Assembly: GCA_000708835.1 (NCBI GenBank)
Contig: DF237662.1
Span: forward strand, 1 to 41,324
From: Klebsormidium nitens
Lineage: Eukaryota; Streptophyta; Klebsormidiophyceae; Klebsormidiales; Klebsormidiaceae
Reading direction: 5' to 3'
Length of the DNA: 41,324 nt
The notes beneath the pieces were generated by a model. The model was not told where the DNA came from, ran no database searches, and saw only the letters and a list, made by a program, of their open reading frames with translations. The translations under genes were made by a program, and so were the position numbers. How positions within the stretch are numbered: the stretch's first letter is position 1; every line of letters begins with the position of its first letter. Of this stretch, positions 19,476 to 32,700 are shown one piece after another.

Positions 19476-19996
19476 CTTCAAGCTGGGGAAACCTCAGGCA
19501 CCGCTAACTGCGGATGCTGCAGCTGTTCTGCATTCCGGCTGCTTCGTCATGTCTGCGCTGCAGCATTGCTCGAGCTGCGCATGCTGTACATACATCGAAA
19601 TTGAATGCAGGGCTCCCCTTCCAAGCCAGAACCCCCTCCTACCAAACCCTAATTATATTCGAGGGTTGCAATCGTTGGTTCTTTGACACTCAAATTCAGG
19701 ATCTATGTACATAGTCACTTTCGAACCTTCAAATTACTGTCCAGAGCATCGTAGTCGAGTGTCAGAACATAGTATCGCAAAAATGAAAGAATCAAATTGT
19801 TGAACTTCTAGTTCTACCGTATTCACGCTTTCTGAGGCCTTGTGTGGACCATTCAAGCATCAGCATTGATCAGCAACTGAGAATGCAGTCTAAGAAGTCT
19901 GACTTAGGACCAAGGCAAAGTTTGGAGCGAAAGAGCTTGGCAAAAGAACAGGAGCTGTGAGCATTGAGGAGGCAAATCTTTCCAACCAGGGCTTCC
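19476..19996. promoter_or_regulatory. Bidirectional promoter region with telo-box (unknown gene / TSA)
   Basis: Only 521 bp separate the start codons of the divergent membrane-protein gene and tryptophan synthase alpha. AAACCCTAA occurs at 19644-19652, 345 bp before the TSA ATG. The spacer presumably holds both core promoters and 5' UTRs. No other element is clear. Confidence 0.5.
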
Positions 19997-22900
19997 ATGG
20001 CGGCCCAAAGCCGCCTCCTTGGGGCGACAAGCGCGCCCTCAGCCTTCGAATTCCGAACCAGCAATCAGAGACCATCTCGGGACAGCCACATTGCATCTTG
20101 CCTCCCCTGCGCCACCTACTCTTCTCGCCCCGCATCCACCTCTGGTTTCCCCCAAAAGCGTGCATCTTCTCAAACTCCCAAGCTGCTGTGGAAGGGGCTG
20201 GTAAGGCGTGATGATGTCAGCGGCGGGGTGGTGACTACGAAAAGCAGGGCTGCAGGCAATCCGCCGAGGTCGGGAAGCAGGGGCTCTGCTCTTGGCAGCT
20301 CATGCAGCACAAGCTCATTAGCGGATGTGTTTGTAGAATTGAAGAAGAAAAACGAGGTGAGGTTTTATCTAGGTTTTGAAGAACTGGACATCTCTCTGTG
20401 TGGTATCATTGGGAAAAAACTGTCCTTCCCCATCTTCCAATCAGTGGTGGTTTCTAGAGTGCCTTCTCAGATCAAGGGTTAAGCACCATTACCAGGTTTT
20501 CGACATTTACTTTCTCCATCTCAAAAAAACTGAATGACCGAAACAACATCGGCATTGAAAGCCTTGAAAACGCCCGGTAGACGCAATCCCCTGAACATCA
20601 ATTGGCCAATGTGAGAAAATGAGGAAGACTTATCCAGTGGTCCTCTTCAAGGGTTTATAATTGTGGCTTCATCTGGCTGCGAGAATGTGAATTGCAACGT
20701 GGTATGCTGTGCTTGACTGGAAAAGCGAAGAGTCCTGCTCAAATCACTATCTGGTTCGCTTGGACTGCAACACCCATCACAACATAGTACTGTCCATGTT
20801 ACCGCCACACATTGAGAAAGTAGTTACTCACCCATGTTCACTGCTTTATGAACCGCTGTCAAGTGGAGATAAGTCAAGGGGAGAGAAGGGGCTTGGTATT
20901 TTTCATGGATGAGATTGAGCAGGACTGACGAGCGACGATTGATGGACAATTCTGATATCCGATGCTAAAGCACTAGAACACACCCTGCCATGCAAGGTGC
21001 GATTGCATTCTTGAATGGGCATTCTACGCTACCTGGAAAAGTTCAACGTGTTTTCGAAACAAGTCAGTGTAGAAGGCGGTCTTCCGGTAAACTCCAAAGG
21101 GCCCCCTCAAAGCTCAATTACTTGACCAATGGTCCAAATGGCATCAAGGTAGCGGCGTCAATTGTCACTTCTTGCGGGTTCCCTTGCAGGTATAATGAAT
21201 TGCCTTAGGGTCCATGATCTGCACCTGTTCTGTCGATTTCTGACCCCCAACTATACAAAAGTCCTTGCGAGTGCCAGAAAGCGACACTATTCGTCAAACT
21301 TAACCCACTTTGTTACTCATGCTCCCTCCGCCTACTGAATGGCGTAGATCACTTAGCCGACAATACTGTCAATTGGCAGTCTCAACCCTTCGTTACTGAC
21401 ACATGATCCCCTGCCAGGTGGCGTTCATCCCTTTCCTTACTGCTGGCGACCCCGACCTCGCTTACACAGAGAAAGCGCTGACGACGCTCGATGAGGAGGG
21501 CGCTGACATCATCGAACTTGGAGTCCCTTACTCAGATCCTCTGGCCGATGGACCTGTCATTCAGGTAGGAATGTTGGAGTCGCATTACTTTATGAGTTTC
21601 TGAATGAAATTTGCGTTGATTGGGGACAAGGCGAAACGTAGTTGCCACTTTGGTACTCCATTGCCGAAATGAAGTACCCTTCTTAGGTTGGTTGTAAACC
21701 TTGAAAGGGTGGAGATTTGGCACTCGTTTTATGGGACGTGCAGTAGGTCCAAATGAGGAGAAGATACGGTTCGTGGTCAACTCTATTCTGCAACTCGGAT
21801 CCATTTTCTGCAACCCAAATAGGTGCACTTTCAGAGATTCGACTATGCTCATCAGACAGACGCACAGGAACAAAGGCAGACTCTACTCGCTTTCTTCAGT
21901 GTGCTTTTAGTACCACAGTTGCACGACACCCCTTGTGGGAGATTGACGATGCGACTGTGGCTTTTGCTATCATAAATTCGAACAAAACGAAGAGCGTTTC
22001 CTCAAACCCCAATCTAAGTCCAACCTTAGTTAACTCATGAAAGGTCGAATGCGGGCATGCTTGTCTCATCCTCCCTTTGCAAAAGACTGGGATTAAAATT
22101 AGCCACACAAGACAGGCACGACCTACGGAAACTGGTATGGTCGTCTCGTCTCCGGACACAGAAAAGGACCTGAGCAAGGCGTCAAACCCAGTTTTACCCT
22201 TCGGAATACTTGACAAGCATGCTTGGTTTCACTCTGGTGAGACTCACACGTAGTGACAGTTCTCCTCGGAAGACCAAGGACAAACTCAGTCTGCCCGCTC
22301 TTCGGTACAAACGCTCCCATGGAATTGTAAGATTCAAGTTAGATCATGTCCTTTGTTCCAGGCGGCCGCCACGCGCGCTCTAAACCAACACACCGACCTC
22401 GCCTCCGTGCTCGACTTGATGCACCGGGTGACTCCGAACCTGCGCGCCCCTATCGTACTCTTCACTTACTACAATCCAATCATGAAGCGGGGCGTGGAGA
22501 AGTTCGTGAAAGACGCCAAAGCAGCGGGGGCTGCTGGTGAGACTCTTTTTCACAGTTGTGCTTTTCTTCAACATTCGTTTTGGCAGCATTTGATGCGACT
22601 CCGCTCCGCGAATCGTCCCTAATCGAACTGTAACAATTGAAGGAGGGAGACGGGGTTGTCGAATCAAACCTTAGCTTGTCCGTGCGCTCAGAGGCCCTAC
22701 TCTAGGAGTTGCTTAGCGGTCGCACATCTGGTGGTCCTGTGCGTTCTGTGGAATCAAGCCATATGGGCCTTGTTAGGTACGAGAATGCTTGCCTCGTGTA
22801 GATCTGGTTGTCTAAAGGAAATTCTCTGACTCAGACCGTTATGGCTCCGTGCTATCGGATTGGGGAACTCAAGGAGACAAGGAATGGCTTCCTACTCGAA

Positions 22901-24796
22901 ATACCTAAAACAATGTGGCCTTTCATAATGGCAGTGTATGTTGCCCCATCTCGTTTGCACTGGCGCCGGGCACCTTCTCTGGGTTTCTTCCCAAAAACGG
23001 ACGAAAGAGAACGGCACGCAATGACTCCCTGTGAAGCCCTGTTTGTTGTGTCCCTTCCCCGTCTAGTCTGATGCCAAAAGTGGCCACCGGACGTGTGCTA
23101 GCATGTCTCTAATAGGACGAGGTAAAGAGTGGAAGGCTTAGGACTTCAAGACTGGAAGGCCTTGTTGAACCGGTGGTGTGATAAATGCCCTACAGGTCTG
23201 GTGGTGCCAGACATCCCCTTGGAAGAAACAGGGCCTCTTCGGGAGCTCACAACGCAAAATGGGATGGAGCTGGTGCTGCTCACGACGCCCACGACACCGC
23301 TGGAAAGAGCGAAGGCGATCGCCGAAGCGACACAAGGTTTCCTGTACTTGGTAAGAAATACCGCTATTCCAAGACCTGTACTTCGGAGGTTGAACATTCC
23401 AGTCTCGGGTGGCGGGTCGGTGATCTGGGTTGCCTGGCAGCTCGGCAGTTTCGTGTAAATGGATAGGAGATCCTGGACGGTGAATAGTGAAATATGTGTT
23501 CTAAGCGACACGACAAGGGGAGTTTTAAGAGGAGTTGTCCTCAACGTTGCAACATCGACCCCCGGTGCACGTCGCTCTCATAATCGCGCGTTTCAGAGTT
23601 GCCTCAAGCGTAGAGTAATTGGATGATCAGGATCGACGGAGTCATCGCAAGAGATGGTAATAAACTGCTTCACAAAAGAGACGTGCATAGAAAGACATCA
23701 CCCACCCTATTGCTTCCTTTCTTCTGGTCAGCTCCTGTGCACGAACTCCGAAGTTGCGGACAGAGGGCAACGGATTGTTGGACAAGACTAAGAAGCGATC
23801 TTGACCCGCTTCGACAGCCTAAAACTTGTTGGGACGAGCATGACGTCAGCCATCCTCCCTTCTCTGCAGGTCAGCGTTGCGGGGGTTACGGGGGCCCGGT
23901 CACAGGTCGCGAGCCGAGTCGAGGGGCTGTTGACAGATCTCCGAACAGCAACGGATAAGCCGATCGCGGTTGGGTTCGGAATTGCGACAAAGGAGCACGC
24001 GGCTCAGGTGAGACTCGAGGCCTCCCTGATATGAGAAACTCGGAAGACGAGACATCGTGAGAGCCAAATTTGAACAAGACTGCCATTGTCTCCGCTTACA
24101 GTTTGAAAGGAGGCGTTGTTCATTTCAGCAGTTGTGGTATCAAGGGAATTACCGGCAAACAGCAAAAGTTACGAAGCTCCTCGTTGATTTACTCTGATCT
24201 TCTTCCTTAAATCCCTTCGTTTCCGGCCTGTATCTCTCGATAGTGTCTGCAAGCGATTGGATCGTGTTTGTTTGCCAGGCAAGATGCCGGCATTTTCTAA
24301 TCCGCTCGTCTCTTACGTAAGTTTCAACGTGTGCTTCTACGTCTACTTTCCTTGCCAGATGAGAAGGGGTTTGCTTTCCTCAGAACACGTCGAGCCGTTT
24401 CTTTGTTGAGTAATCAGGCACCAGAAACCGACTCTTAAGCGGTTGAAAAGCACTCGCTTGGTGAACATTTTTGGACATCCGTTTGAAAAGATGGATAGCG
24501 CCCCTTCATGCGCTGCTTTGACTCATTATGAGCTCCAGATCAATCGTGACAAGATGCTGGACGGCAGACTGCTGTTTAGCGCTTATTGGATGCTAATTAA
24601 CAAGCAAGCTCACCAGATTTGGCGCTCGTTTTCCACTTTTCAGGTGACCGAATGGGGAGCGGACGGCATCATTGTAGGGAGCGCACTCGTGAAAGCCCTA
24701 GGGGAAGCTGCGTCCCCCGACGAAGGTTTGAAAGCTCTACGAACACTTGCTAGAAGTATAAAGCAAGGGTCGAAAAAGCTAGTCCAAGCCGCTTAG
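19997..24796 (+). CDS. TSA: Tryptophan synthase alpha subunit, plastid-targeted, six exons
   Basis: The alpha subunit cleaves indole-3-glycerol phosphate to indole and glyceraldehyde 3-phosphate, normally in a complex with the beta subunit in the plastid stroma. Exons: 19997-20356, 21418-21564, 22362-22536, 23196-23350, 23870-24007 and 24644-24796, with phases 0,0,1,0,0. The product is 375 aa. Residues 1 to about 105 are Ser/Arg/Ala-rich, like a transit peptide. The TIM barrel then starts at [11 protein letters not shown]. Exon 2 holds TAGDPD, the catalytic Glu in DIIELG (residue 153, E. coli Glu49 equivalent) and Asp in DPLADGP (residue 164, Asp60 equivalent). Exon 3 has LFTYYNPIM, exon 4 [11 protein letters not shown], exon 5 GVTGAR and GFGIAT, and exon 6 [12 protein letters not shown], the phosphate-binding end. 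Nothing essential is missing. ATG 19997 has a good context (tccATGgcg); upstream in-frame codons are not ATG. Confidence 0.95.
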
Positions 24797-25996
24797 AGGG
24801 ACCCGTTCAGCCTGGGACTTTAGTTCACTTTACCTTCAGACTGGGTTCGGTAATAGTAATGTGTATGGTTTCGAGTTTCTCATGCCCAAGTTCGCTGGTG
24901 GGCCCATGTCATGGTGTAGCATGCAACGGAAAACTTCCAGCGTTATGATAGTTGCCCTAGTAGGTGGCTCCGTCCAGGCAGAGCATGCAATCAACTTGTG
25001 AAAAAGCGGGCCGTAACACCATGCATCCCGTTGTGGACGGTCTACATTTCGGTGCATGAATGTACTTTGAAGTGTCCGATTGGCTCCGGTTCGCGGCCAC
25101 CTGGGTGCTTTTAACGAATCATGATTCGTCTTCACGTCAGTACGTACTACGGTATACCAAACTCCGATCGCTAGTGAATGTATACAGTGACTGATGCAAA
25201 TTGTTTGCAACCTGCGGCCCCGCCGCCGCGCGTATGGTCACAGTAACATTTCACCATGTGCGGCCGGCCATGCCATTTCACCATGTGCCAAATGTTCGAG
25301 AATGCACGTACAATGTTCGACCCTGCATACCATAGGCCGCGGCCGGGGCGGCCATGTCCGAGTACGTCGGAGTCTCTCGCTCGCGCGGGCTTTAGCTCTT
25401 CAATGCATGTATATAGGCCGCAATAATTGACCCGGCCTGCATGTGCATGTATACGACATGATTGCATGCCGTGCACCGTCGCGCCACTGATTCCATTATA
25501 TTGGTAAATTGAGTTCTGGGCATCCGGTCAGCTTCAATGTGCAGTTGTGCGCCCGGGCTAGGCCGCCATACTTGCTGCTCTGCCTCGCCGACACGTACGC
25601 GTTCATGCAATGTCTCCCGGCGTATGCACTGCATGCATGTCAGTGCATGCTGTGCCTAGTATGCACCTCGCTAGCTTGGGATATGCATGGCATTGAACAG
25701 ATCTTCTGTCGATCATCAGCCCCCGGGCCCGGGCCCCTGTGAGCCCATAAAGCGCACATTGCACCCTAGCTTTCGACCGTCTAAGTACGTTTACAAAAGG
25801 AGTAGCACAACGTGCCGGTGCACAAGGGTCAAGCTGAGGTATCTCATGCAGAATGATCGAAGCTATGCCCGTCATACTCGCGAACAACAATTGAAGACAA
25901 GGACCACCATTACATACCCCGCAGCACAGTGTCGGGCCATCCTTCTGAACTCTTTGAAAGTACGAAGTGTAGCAACAAAAGCGGTTCATTCGAAGG
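24797..25996. other. Tail-to-tail spacer with CATG/TGCA palindrome island
   Basis: This spacer lies between the convergent 3' ends of TSA and the glycosyltransferase gene. From about 25010 to 25700 it is crowded with TGCATG, CATGCA, GTGCATG, CCGCGGCCGGGGCGGCC and GGCCGGCC words, and CATTTCACCATGTG occurs twice (from about 25248 and 25273). The character matches the other convergent spacer at 14.8-15.4 kb. ORFs crossing it show no domain. Confidence 0.5.
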
Positions 25997-28307
25997 TCAA
26001 TCCTGTTCCGTTTGTTGCAGAAGCGCATATGCTGACACGAGAGCCCAAGCATAGTCCAGCCACTTATCGTTTACGACGTGTTCTTCAAACGCTATGGTCG
26101 CCTCTCTACTGATTTCGGACACTCGCACAACGTTAGCTTGCAACTCCTTTATCCTCTCCTCCCAGTCCCCCCCTTGCGCTTCAAGTGGAACGAAATGCAC
26201 AAACGGAACGAGAAACTCCTCAAAGTATTCCTTCGTTAACGACTTCGGTTTCAAGACGACGGCCATTGTCGACAACAGGTAGGAGAATCGACTCTCCAAG
26301 GACGAGGTGTCTGTAGCCACGACGAACCTGTGCCGTAGGTAATCCGAGTAACTTACGTTAGTCTCTGTCGTCAACTCGTTTCGGTAAACTTTCCGCCAGA
26401 GCTCCTCTGAGCAGCCAACCGGTCGGCAGTCCTCAAACCTCGCGTCCACTGCTTCCGGAATCTTCCTCCCAAGGCGAACCATAGCTGCACTGGGGTGGTT
26501 TTTCCAATGCTCTTTTTCGCCCCCTTTTCCCGATCCTTCTGGGGGGCCCCTCCAAAATACTTTCGGGTTCCGACTGATCCACGGATGGGCCAACACAACG
26601 TTTTTCCGCCACTTTCGTAACCTACCGTAAAGCTCAAACGACGGAAGCGGAACGTCAAGAAAACCTTCGTGTGCAAAGTAGCCAAACAACGGGGGACGAC
26701 TCAGGGAGGGTACGCTGAGCGGTAATAAGGGGGTGATTGCCGTGCTGACAACGAGATCGAGATAGCTTGGCAAGCCGCGCGTTCGTTGGAGGGTGTCAAA
26801 CAGCAAATACCACCTTGCAACTCTTTGTAGATACGTACTGTCTTCTCTTTCGCGGCCCTTGACCATAACGGGTTTGCTTAACATGCCGTTCGTGACCCGG
26901 ATCCTAGCGACCCCGAATCCTTGCTGCTCCAGCCATGCGAAGAACTCGTCCATCGTCCGCTCGGTGAATCGCTTCTCGGGGTGATCCTGAATGTCGCTCG
27001 ACCAGGGCTTGAGCCACTGCCGGGCCGAAAAGATGACGTCAGCAGGCACGTCACGGGGACTGTCAGGGCACCCGATGGAGCTCGGAAGCTTCCGCGCCTC
27101 TGCACATGGAGCGGGCGGGGAGAGACGTCAGTCGACTTTTCGTTTCGCTGCTCTTCGACCAAGTGATCTTTTCCCTGCCTTCCCAATGTTACTGTTCCTT
27201 CAACTTTGCTGTCTTTCGTTGATAAGTTTGTGTATACAAAGTAATCCGTGCTTCAATCTGACAAGAGTTGCGAGGCGCCCTGAAGATAATAAGTATTCAG
27301 TTAGCAGTTCAAACCCAAAAAGCCAACTCGAAGGCTAGCAGGAGCGGACAAGTCATCACGGGAGCGTGCTGAAAGTACCGGAAGTTTCTTACATTACAAG
27401 CAAACAATCAAGAAGCATCTGAAGTACAAGAAAAGACTCGGAGTCAAACTCCAAATTGAATTAAGGACTGCATCCAACAGTAAAACGTATTGCCTTTCAA
27501 ATCTTTGCATGGGTGGAAAAGCCTTAACCACTTCTAAAACGACTTCTCAAACCATGCCCAGACTACCAGCTTACTTTCTCTATACCTATCAGTTTGGCCC
27601 CCACCCTATTCTTTACAGGTCAGATTTTTTCCAAGTGGCCTGCCATTCTGATGTGATATTCCTCGGTCAATGTGCCCCGTTCCATCAATTCAAGCTGGCA
27701 CCGGATCAAAAATGGACTATGGCTGTCGAGTACAAGGCTCAAAGGCTTTGGCAAGACCATGAGTAGCTTGATTGTCTTTGTGGCTTCTGTCTAGCTGTTA
27801 CTGCAACCAATCAGACTGGTCAATAGGAAAAAGTCTTGGTTGAGAATAGATAAGAACACTGAAATGAGAAGCGTTAAGAATATTGGTGGACTTCAGTTGG
27901 TGAGTCCCTCGATAGTGAGGACTCTTCGTCTCCTGATTCAGAAGATTCTCTCAAACCATTGAACCTTGTCAGGTTTCACATCAGCAAACTGCTAAATGCT
28001 TTCGCGGAACTCCCTCGAAGTGAATAAGCCCTAGTCTATATCCAAGGGGATAGAAGAAAGACGTAAGTCAGCACAGGATCGCACCTGTTTTCTTCTCCTG
28101 CACGACCCGTTGCGCCTCCTTCTCCCCGAGGGTCCCAAACCCCTCAAACGGCTGGACCTTGGGGCCCAGCCTTGAGACTGCCACTATTTGAAAGTAAACA
28201 ACAACAACTAGGATGAGGGAGAGTGACAGTAGCGGCAGGCGGCCAGAACCTAAGAGGGAAACCACAGTAGCCCGCAGGGATGGCCAGGGAGACTTGGAGC
28301 GTGCCAT
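25997..28307 (-). CDS. Glycosyltransferase family 90 (CAP10/POGLUT-like) type II membrane protein, two exons
   Basis: Family 90 enzymes use nucleotide sugars to glucosylate or xylosylate proteins or polysaccharides in the secretory pathway. Exons: 28307-28085 and 27099-25997, with a GTGCGA..TGTGCAG intron, phase 1, giving 441 aa. Exon 1 encodes a basic N-terminus and a signal anchor (residues about 24-44, LPLLSLSLILVVVVYFQIVAV), typical of Golgi or ER enzymes. The long exon carries a family layout: CPD near the start, a vkGRe-type segment (VMVKGRERED), a RTRGLPSYLDLV block, PPLFGYFAHEGFLDVPLPSF, PKVFWRGPPEG (about 26545-26570), then SYSDYLRHRFVVATDTSS and the FVHFVPLE segment that binds the donor in relatives. 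It ends with no KDEL-like retrieval signal. Exon 2 alone lacks an ATG, which supports the upstream exon. Substrate cannot be told. Confidence 0.85.
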
Positions 28308-29768
28308 CAATCAAGTAACCACCACACTCCTGACCAGAGGGCACTTTGTCCAACCAGCAACAAGAGCTGGCGGGAGGGGGCTTAAGTGACCACTAACCAG
28401 GAACTATCAAGAGCTACGTAAGCTTCATTGTTGTGAAGGTATTCCAGTTTATAACCGCTGATGCGTGCGCCCTGAGGCAACTTTGAATTACGCTGTGAAC
28501 GATGGCTTTCTCATGTCATCCTAGTCAGTGCCGCAACTCCAATGTGGCTTGGCCTGGTTGGCTTTGCACAAAAATATTCTATGGCGCTTGAGATACTGAT
28601 GCATCTGCAGCGGAGAGTTGCTAACCAGGGGAAATGTGCGCATGACACAACAGGACTTCTCTCACTTCAGCTTCACTTTCTGCCAAATAGGCAGATCAGC
28701 TGAGCCTGGCGGAGTATATCCCCCATCACTTTAATATTAGTGGCAAAATGTACGTTTTGGCCCCCTTGCAAAGGCCCTTCTGTGAGCAAGCTACAGGGGC
28801 AGCAATCAGCCCTAACGATCTCTATCTATTGAAACCAGCCACCCTATACCTTCAGCCTTCAGGCCTTGCCCAGAAGGACTTGGAGCCCTATCAACTGATG
28901 GTGACTCCGATTGTCGTCTCGACCGACAGCACCCGTCCAATTGTGATGTGTTTGCCAATCCACCCCCTCAAAGCGCCGGTCTCACAAGTCCCAGCAATGC
29001 TGGCCCCTGCTTCGGAGATGGAGTTGGTCTGCCTGGTGGCTATCCCTAGATACCACTGCCCAACTTTCAGCCACATCTGTGGACACTTCTTGTGCTCGTG
29101 CGCATCAAAGGCATGGGGCGACATCTATCACAAAGGGGATCAACACTGTGCGACACCGATGCCAATGGTGCTTCCTTCTCCCAACTTCCAAGCCCTCATG
29201 AGCCCTAATACAGATCAAAATAACAATATTAAAATGCGTATGAAAAAGCAGACAAATGTCAATTTCTTTGATACGTACGGATGCAAGATTTTGTCAGCTA
29301 GGGCTGCGGTAGCACAGTCACTTACTCGATAGCGCTCGTAGGAACGGTATACGCCACAATATCGCTCAATATGTGCACGCTACCTCTTCTCGTATAGGCC
29401 ATATAGGCTGATGGAAGTGAAGGCTAGATAAGCGGAAGGTGGGATTGGAGGAAAATGTCGGCTCATTGCAGGGATTCGGGAGAGAACTTCAAAGTGGAAG
29501 TGTCAAAGCTGTCCAGAGTGTGGAGGAGGCGATCGAGGAGGCTTTGCTGTGATTTGCAGCTTCTGCTGAGTGTTGTCTGTTGACGTTGTATGGCGCCCGT
29601 TTCATAGACTGCGTTCGTGACCCGAATTTTAAAGCGTGAGCTTGCCGTGGACGCTGCGCAAAGCTCGGGCCATTTCATTACAGAGCGGCCCCTTGGAACT
29701 GGAAGACAGTGCAGCTCAACATATCAAACAAAATTCGCATTCGTATTAGTCACTCCTGGGCAAATTTG
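28308..29768. promoter_or_regulatory. Head-to-head spacer between the GT90 and At5g03900-like genes
   Basis: About 1.46 kb separate the two divergent coding starts. The part next to 29769 probably contains the true first exon of the plus-strand gene, since the modelled start lacks a transit peptide. An unassigned ORF at 28748-29332 also lies here. No promoter element is obvious. Confidence 0.4.
28748..29332 (+). CDS. Unassigned ORF, 194 codons
   Basis: An ATG at 28748 opens 194 codons without an intron. The product is rich in Pro, Leu, Met and Cys, has no signal peptide, membrane helix or motif I recognise, and ends SARAAVAQSLTR. An ORF of this length can arise by chance in 41 kb of six-frame sequence. 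It lies in the promoter-side spacer of the At5g03900-like gene in the same orientation and could be part of its 5' region or noncoding. Confidence 0.2.
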   Translation: MYVLAPLQRPFCEQATGAAISPNDLYLLKPATLYLQPSGLAQKDLEPYQLMVTPIVVSTDSTRPIVMCLPIHPLKAPVSQVPAMLAPASEMELVCLVAIPRYHCPTFSHICGHFLCSCASKAWGDIYHKGDQHCATPMPMVLPSPNFQALMSPNTDQNNNIKMRMKKQTNVNFFDTYGCKILSARAAVAQSLTR

Positions 29769-32700
29769 ATGCCCGATCATTTAAAAACCAGGCCGGGCAA
29801 TAATCTTGCGGAGATGGCAGCCATTAAAGAAACAACCATCTCGCCTGAGGTTTTGAATGCTGTGGCAACGTTGGCACCCCGTTTTACGCTTGGTGATGTG
29901 AGATGACAGACTCCTTCACTCTAGAGTCCTGAGAGGTGTCGTCTCTCTTCACCTCTTGCAGAAGGTTCCTGGTCGTACTTGTTTCATTCAAAGCATCCAC
30001 TCCCCTGCTTTCAAAAGGGTTTCCATCTTAGCACAGCTGTTCTCAATTGCAGGTTTCTGAGCTTGCTTAATCATCCTCCAGCTGCATAAGGGTAGACAAA
30101 TCAGTTGCTTCATAATCCACAAGGATTGAAGTGGACATCTGCCTAGGTTGATGAGGGCTAACCCCACCTGTACCTTGCTTGGCTTCTTTGACTAACGTTT
30201 GTGATTCATCCCTGTCTGTACGGTTTGAAGGGCAACTTTTTGGCATCACAATCATAAGGTACCACCCAGGTTCAGGTTTAAGGAGGTTCTGTTTAGAGAT
30301 GTGTGCTCTCCTTCCACGAACAACTCTCCCCAACCGTGGTCATATCGTTTGTCCAGCTGACTCTACATTAATACAGTACGTTGTATCCACCCAGTACTGG
30401 GGCGCTCTACCAGTGTCAAATTTAGAGACTTGTCATATCTGAGACCAACCACTGCTATCAATCTTATTGTGGTTCCACTTTTCAGGACCTTAAGGTTGTC
30501 ATACTCAGCCCAGGCCTCCAATGCTTTTATTCTGATAGCCTAGGTCCTTCGGTACGCAAGTTCCAATTCCCCTTTCAATCCCAGGTTTCCAAGGTTCCTG
30601 AATGCAGATCTCTGATGCCAAACTTCAAGCGAAGCCCCAAACTAAAGTTTGACGGTCTGATCCCCGCAGGTACTTCTTCAGGGCGGGGCTGTCGTTGATG
30701 CTACGCTAGTGCGGCAGCAGATCCTTGCGCTGGCCGGACGCACAGGCGCTCATCTTGAGACTGCTCCAGAAGTCGGAGAGGTAATCGTCTAATCCATTCT
30801 CCTTCCTTACTGACGTGGATTCGAATGTCTGGGATGGTTGAGTGATGACCTTTTCGTCCCTGGCAAGGGATGTCCTTGGATTATTGGAGGAGCAAATGTT
30901 GTTTGTGCGATTTTGGAAATGTTTTGGTTGACGTCAGTGGATGGCTGAAAACCGAGATAGTGGAAAGGGTGGCTTGGACCCTCAAGAGGTTTGTTGCACT
31001 TTACTGCATCGTAAGAAAGGCGACTTGAGCAACTTTTTCATTGATTGTCCGACGAGCACCTGTTCCTTGGATTTTCCGACCTGTTTTGTTGATCTCTGAT
31101 CTGCACGTTGCTCCTCGATCCGTATCATGTCCTCCACAGGATGTAGAGTTGATTGCCGGGCCTTTCGCAGTGTCGTACTTGCCAGTACAAGTGCCAATGT
31201 AGAGGGCTTGTGTATAGAGCAATAAACATGTATGCAATTCAATCCAATCAGGAACCTGAACCTTTTTGACATGAAGTTTCATCCCCTGAAAAGATCGAGT
31301 TTCATCCCCTGAAAAGATCGGATATGAGTGGCATAACCCAGAACATATATCTTTTGCCCTGCCAGGTTGTCTACATCTTCCCCAGGAACGTGTGCACCAT
31401 CCTGAGGTCCCGCACCGCTGGAGACCGCTTCTCCTCGTTCCTGAAAAAGGCCCGGAAGGTGTTGGGCGTGGCCTTCAGGATCGCCTTTGGGGTCTTCCTC
31501 TTTGCGTCCATCATCCTGGCGATAACCGCGATACTTGTCATCGTCATACTGGCCCTCTCTCAGGTAGGATTGGTTTTCTCACACCATGTTTTACCTCGTC
31601 AATGCGAACAGGGTTCAAAGTTCGGGTGGTGATCTCGTTTGGGGTTTCTGTCCAACTGACATGTTAGCCTGGGCGTTGCATGTCTGTGGTGCTGCTTTTT
31701 CCTAGTTAAAGCTTCCTAACAACGTGGCTTGTTGCGTCCTGTTTACCCAGTTGTCACCGGTACCCTTTTGTCCTTGACAAGGGCAATCTAGAAGGCAGCT
31801 TTTGAAACGGTGGTACTCTTCGGCTTGCATTTCGTAGACGCGGTACTAATCCATCAATCAGGCAGAGCAACTTGAGAGCTCAACGTTCAAAACACCCCTA
31901 AAATACTACGACTTCGATTTCACGCCGCGAAGCTGTGCACCCTAACACTCTCAGGTGGGCGCACAAAGCGTGTGAATAAGCGGGAAGCTCACGCACTCTA
32001 GTTTTCTTTTCCCAGAGACGCGGTGGAGAAGGCGGCGGGGGCCCCTTGTTGCCCATTCACACTGGGCCCGGAGGTGGGGGTGGTGGCGGCGGGGGCGGAG
32101 GGGGCGGCCGAGGACACTTCCACTACAGCCCATGGCTGTACGGCGGTTCTTCATGTGAGGGATTCCATCCAAAGTCCCAGACCTGACGGCTTTAATCGAC
32201 CTCTTTTTTCCCCCTGACTTCGCTTTTTGATACTTCGTTACCTGATTTAGTATGGTTATGATTTTCTTTGGGTTCGCCGCCCTCTGTTGAGAAAGACCAA
32301 GGGTCAGAATGGGTCGGTGTGAGGTGCGTATCGGTGCGTTTCGGTATCACACGTGAAAGTCGGCTCAAAGAATGATGGCCGTTGAGTTTGTAGCTTATCG
32401 AAAGCGGAAAGTGAAAAGATGAAAAAGCTGGATAAGTCTTTTGAACGCTGTTTCCTCTTTGTGCAGGGCACGACATCTGGCTGCTTATGTATCTGAACGA
32501 CGATGCACGGCGGAGACAGCGGATGGCAGACTGGGATAACAGAGGTACGAAACACTCTTTCGATTCTAGCACTCTTGGTTTGGACGAGTCAGAAGATGCG
32601 CTTCTTTACCGACGGGCGAATGCAAAGCACGGATTGTAAGAATCCTTGCGAGGCATTGCCAGGAAGTTTCCGGTGATACTGTCGGCGACGGCGCATCAGA

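Noticed and set aside
25687-26112. Plus-strand ORF of 141 codons
   Set aside because: It overlaps the GT90 C-terminus on the other strand and starts in palindromic spacer DNA; no recognisable features.
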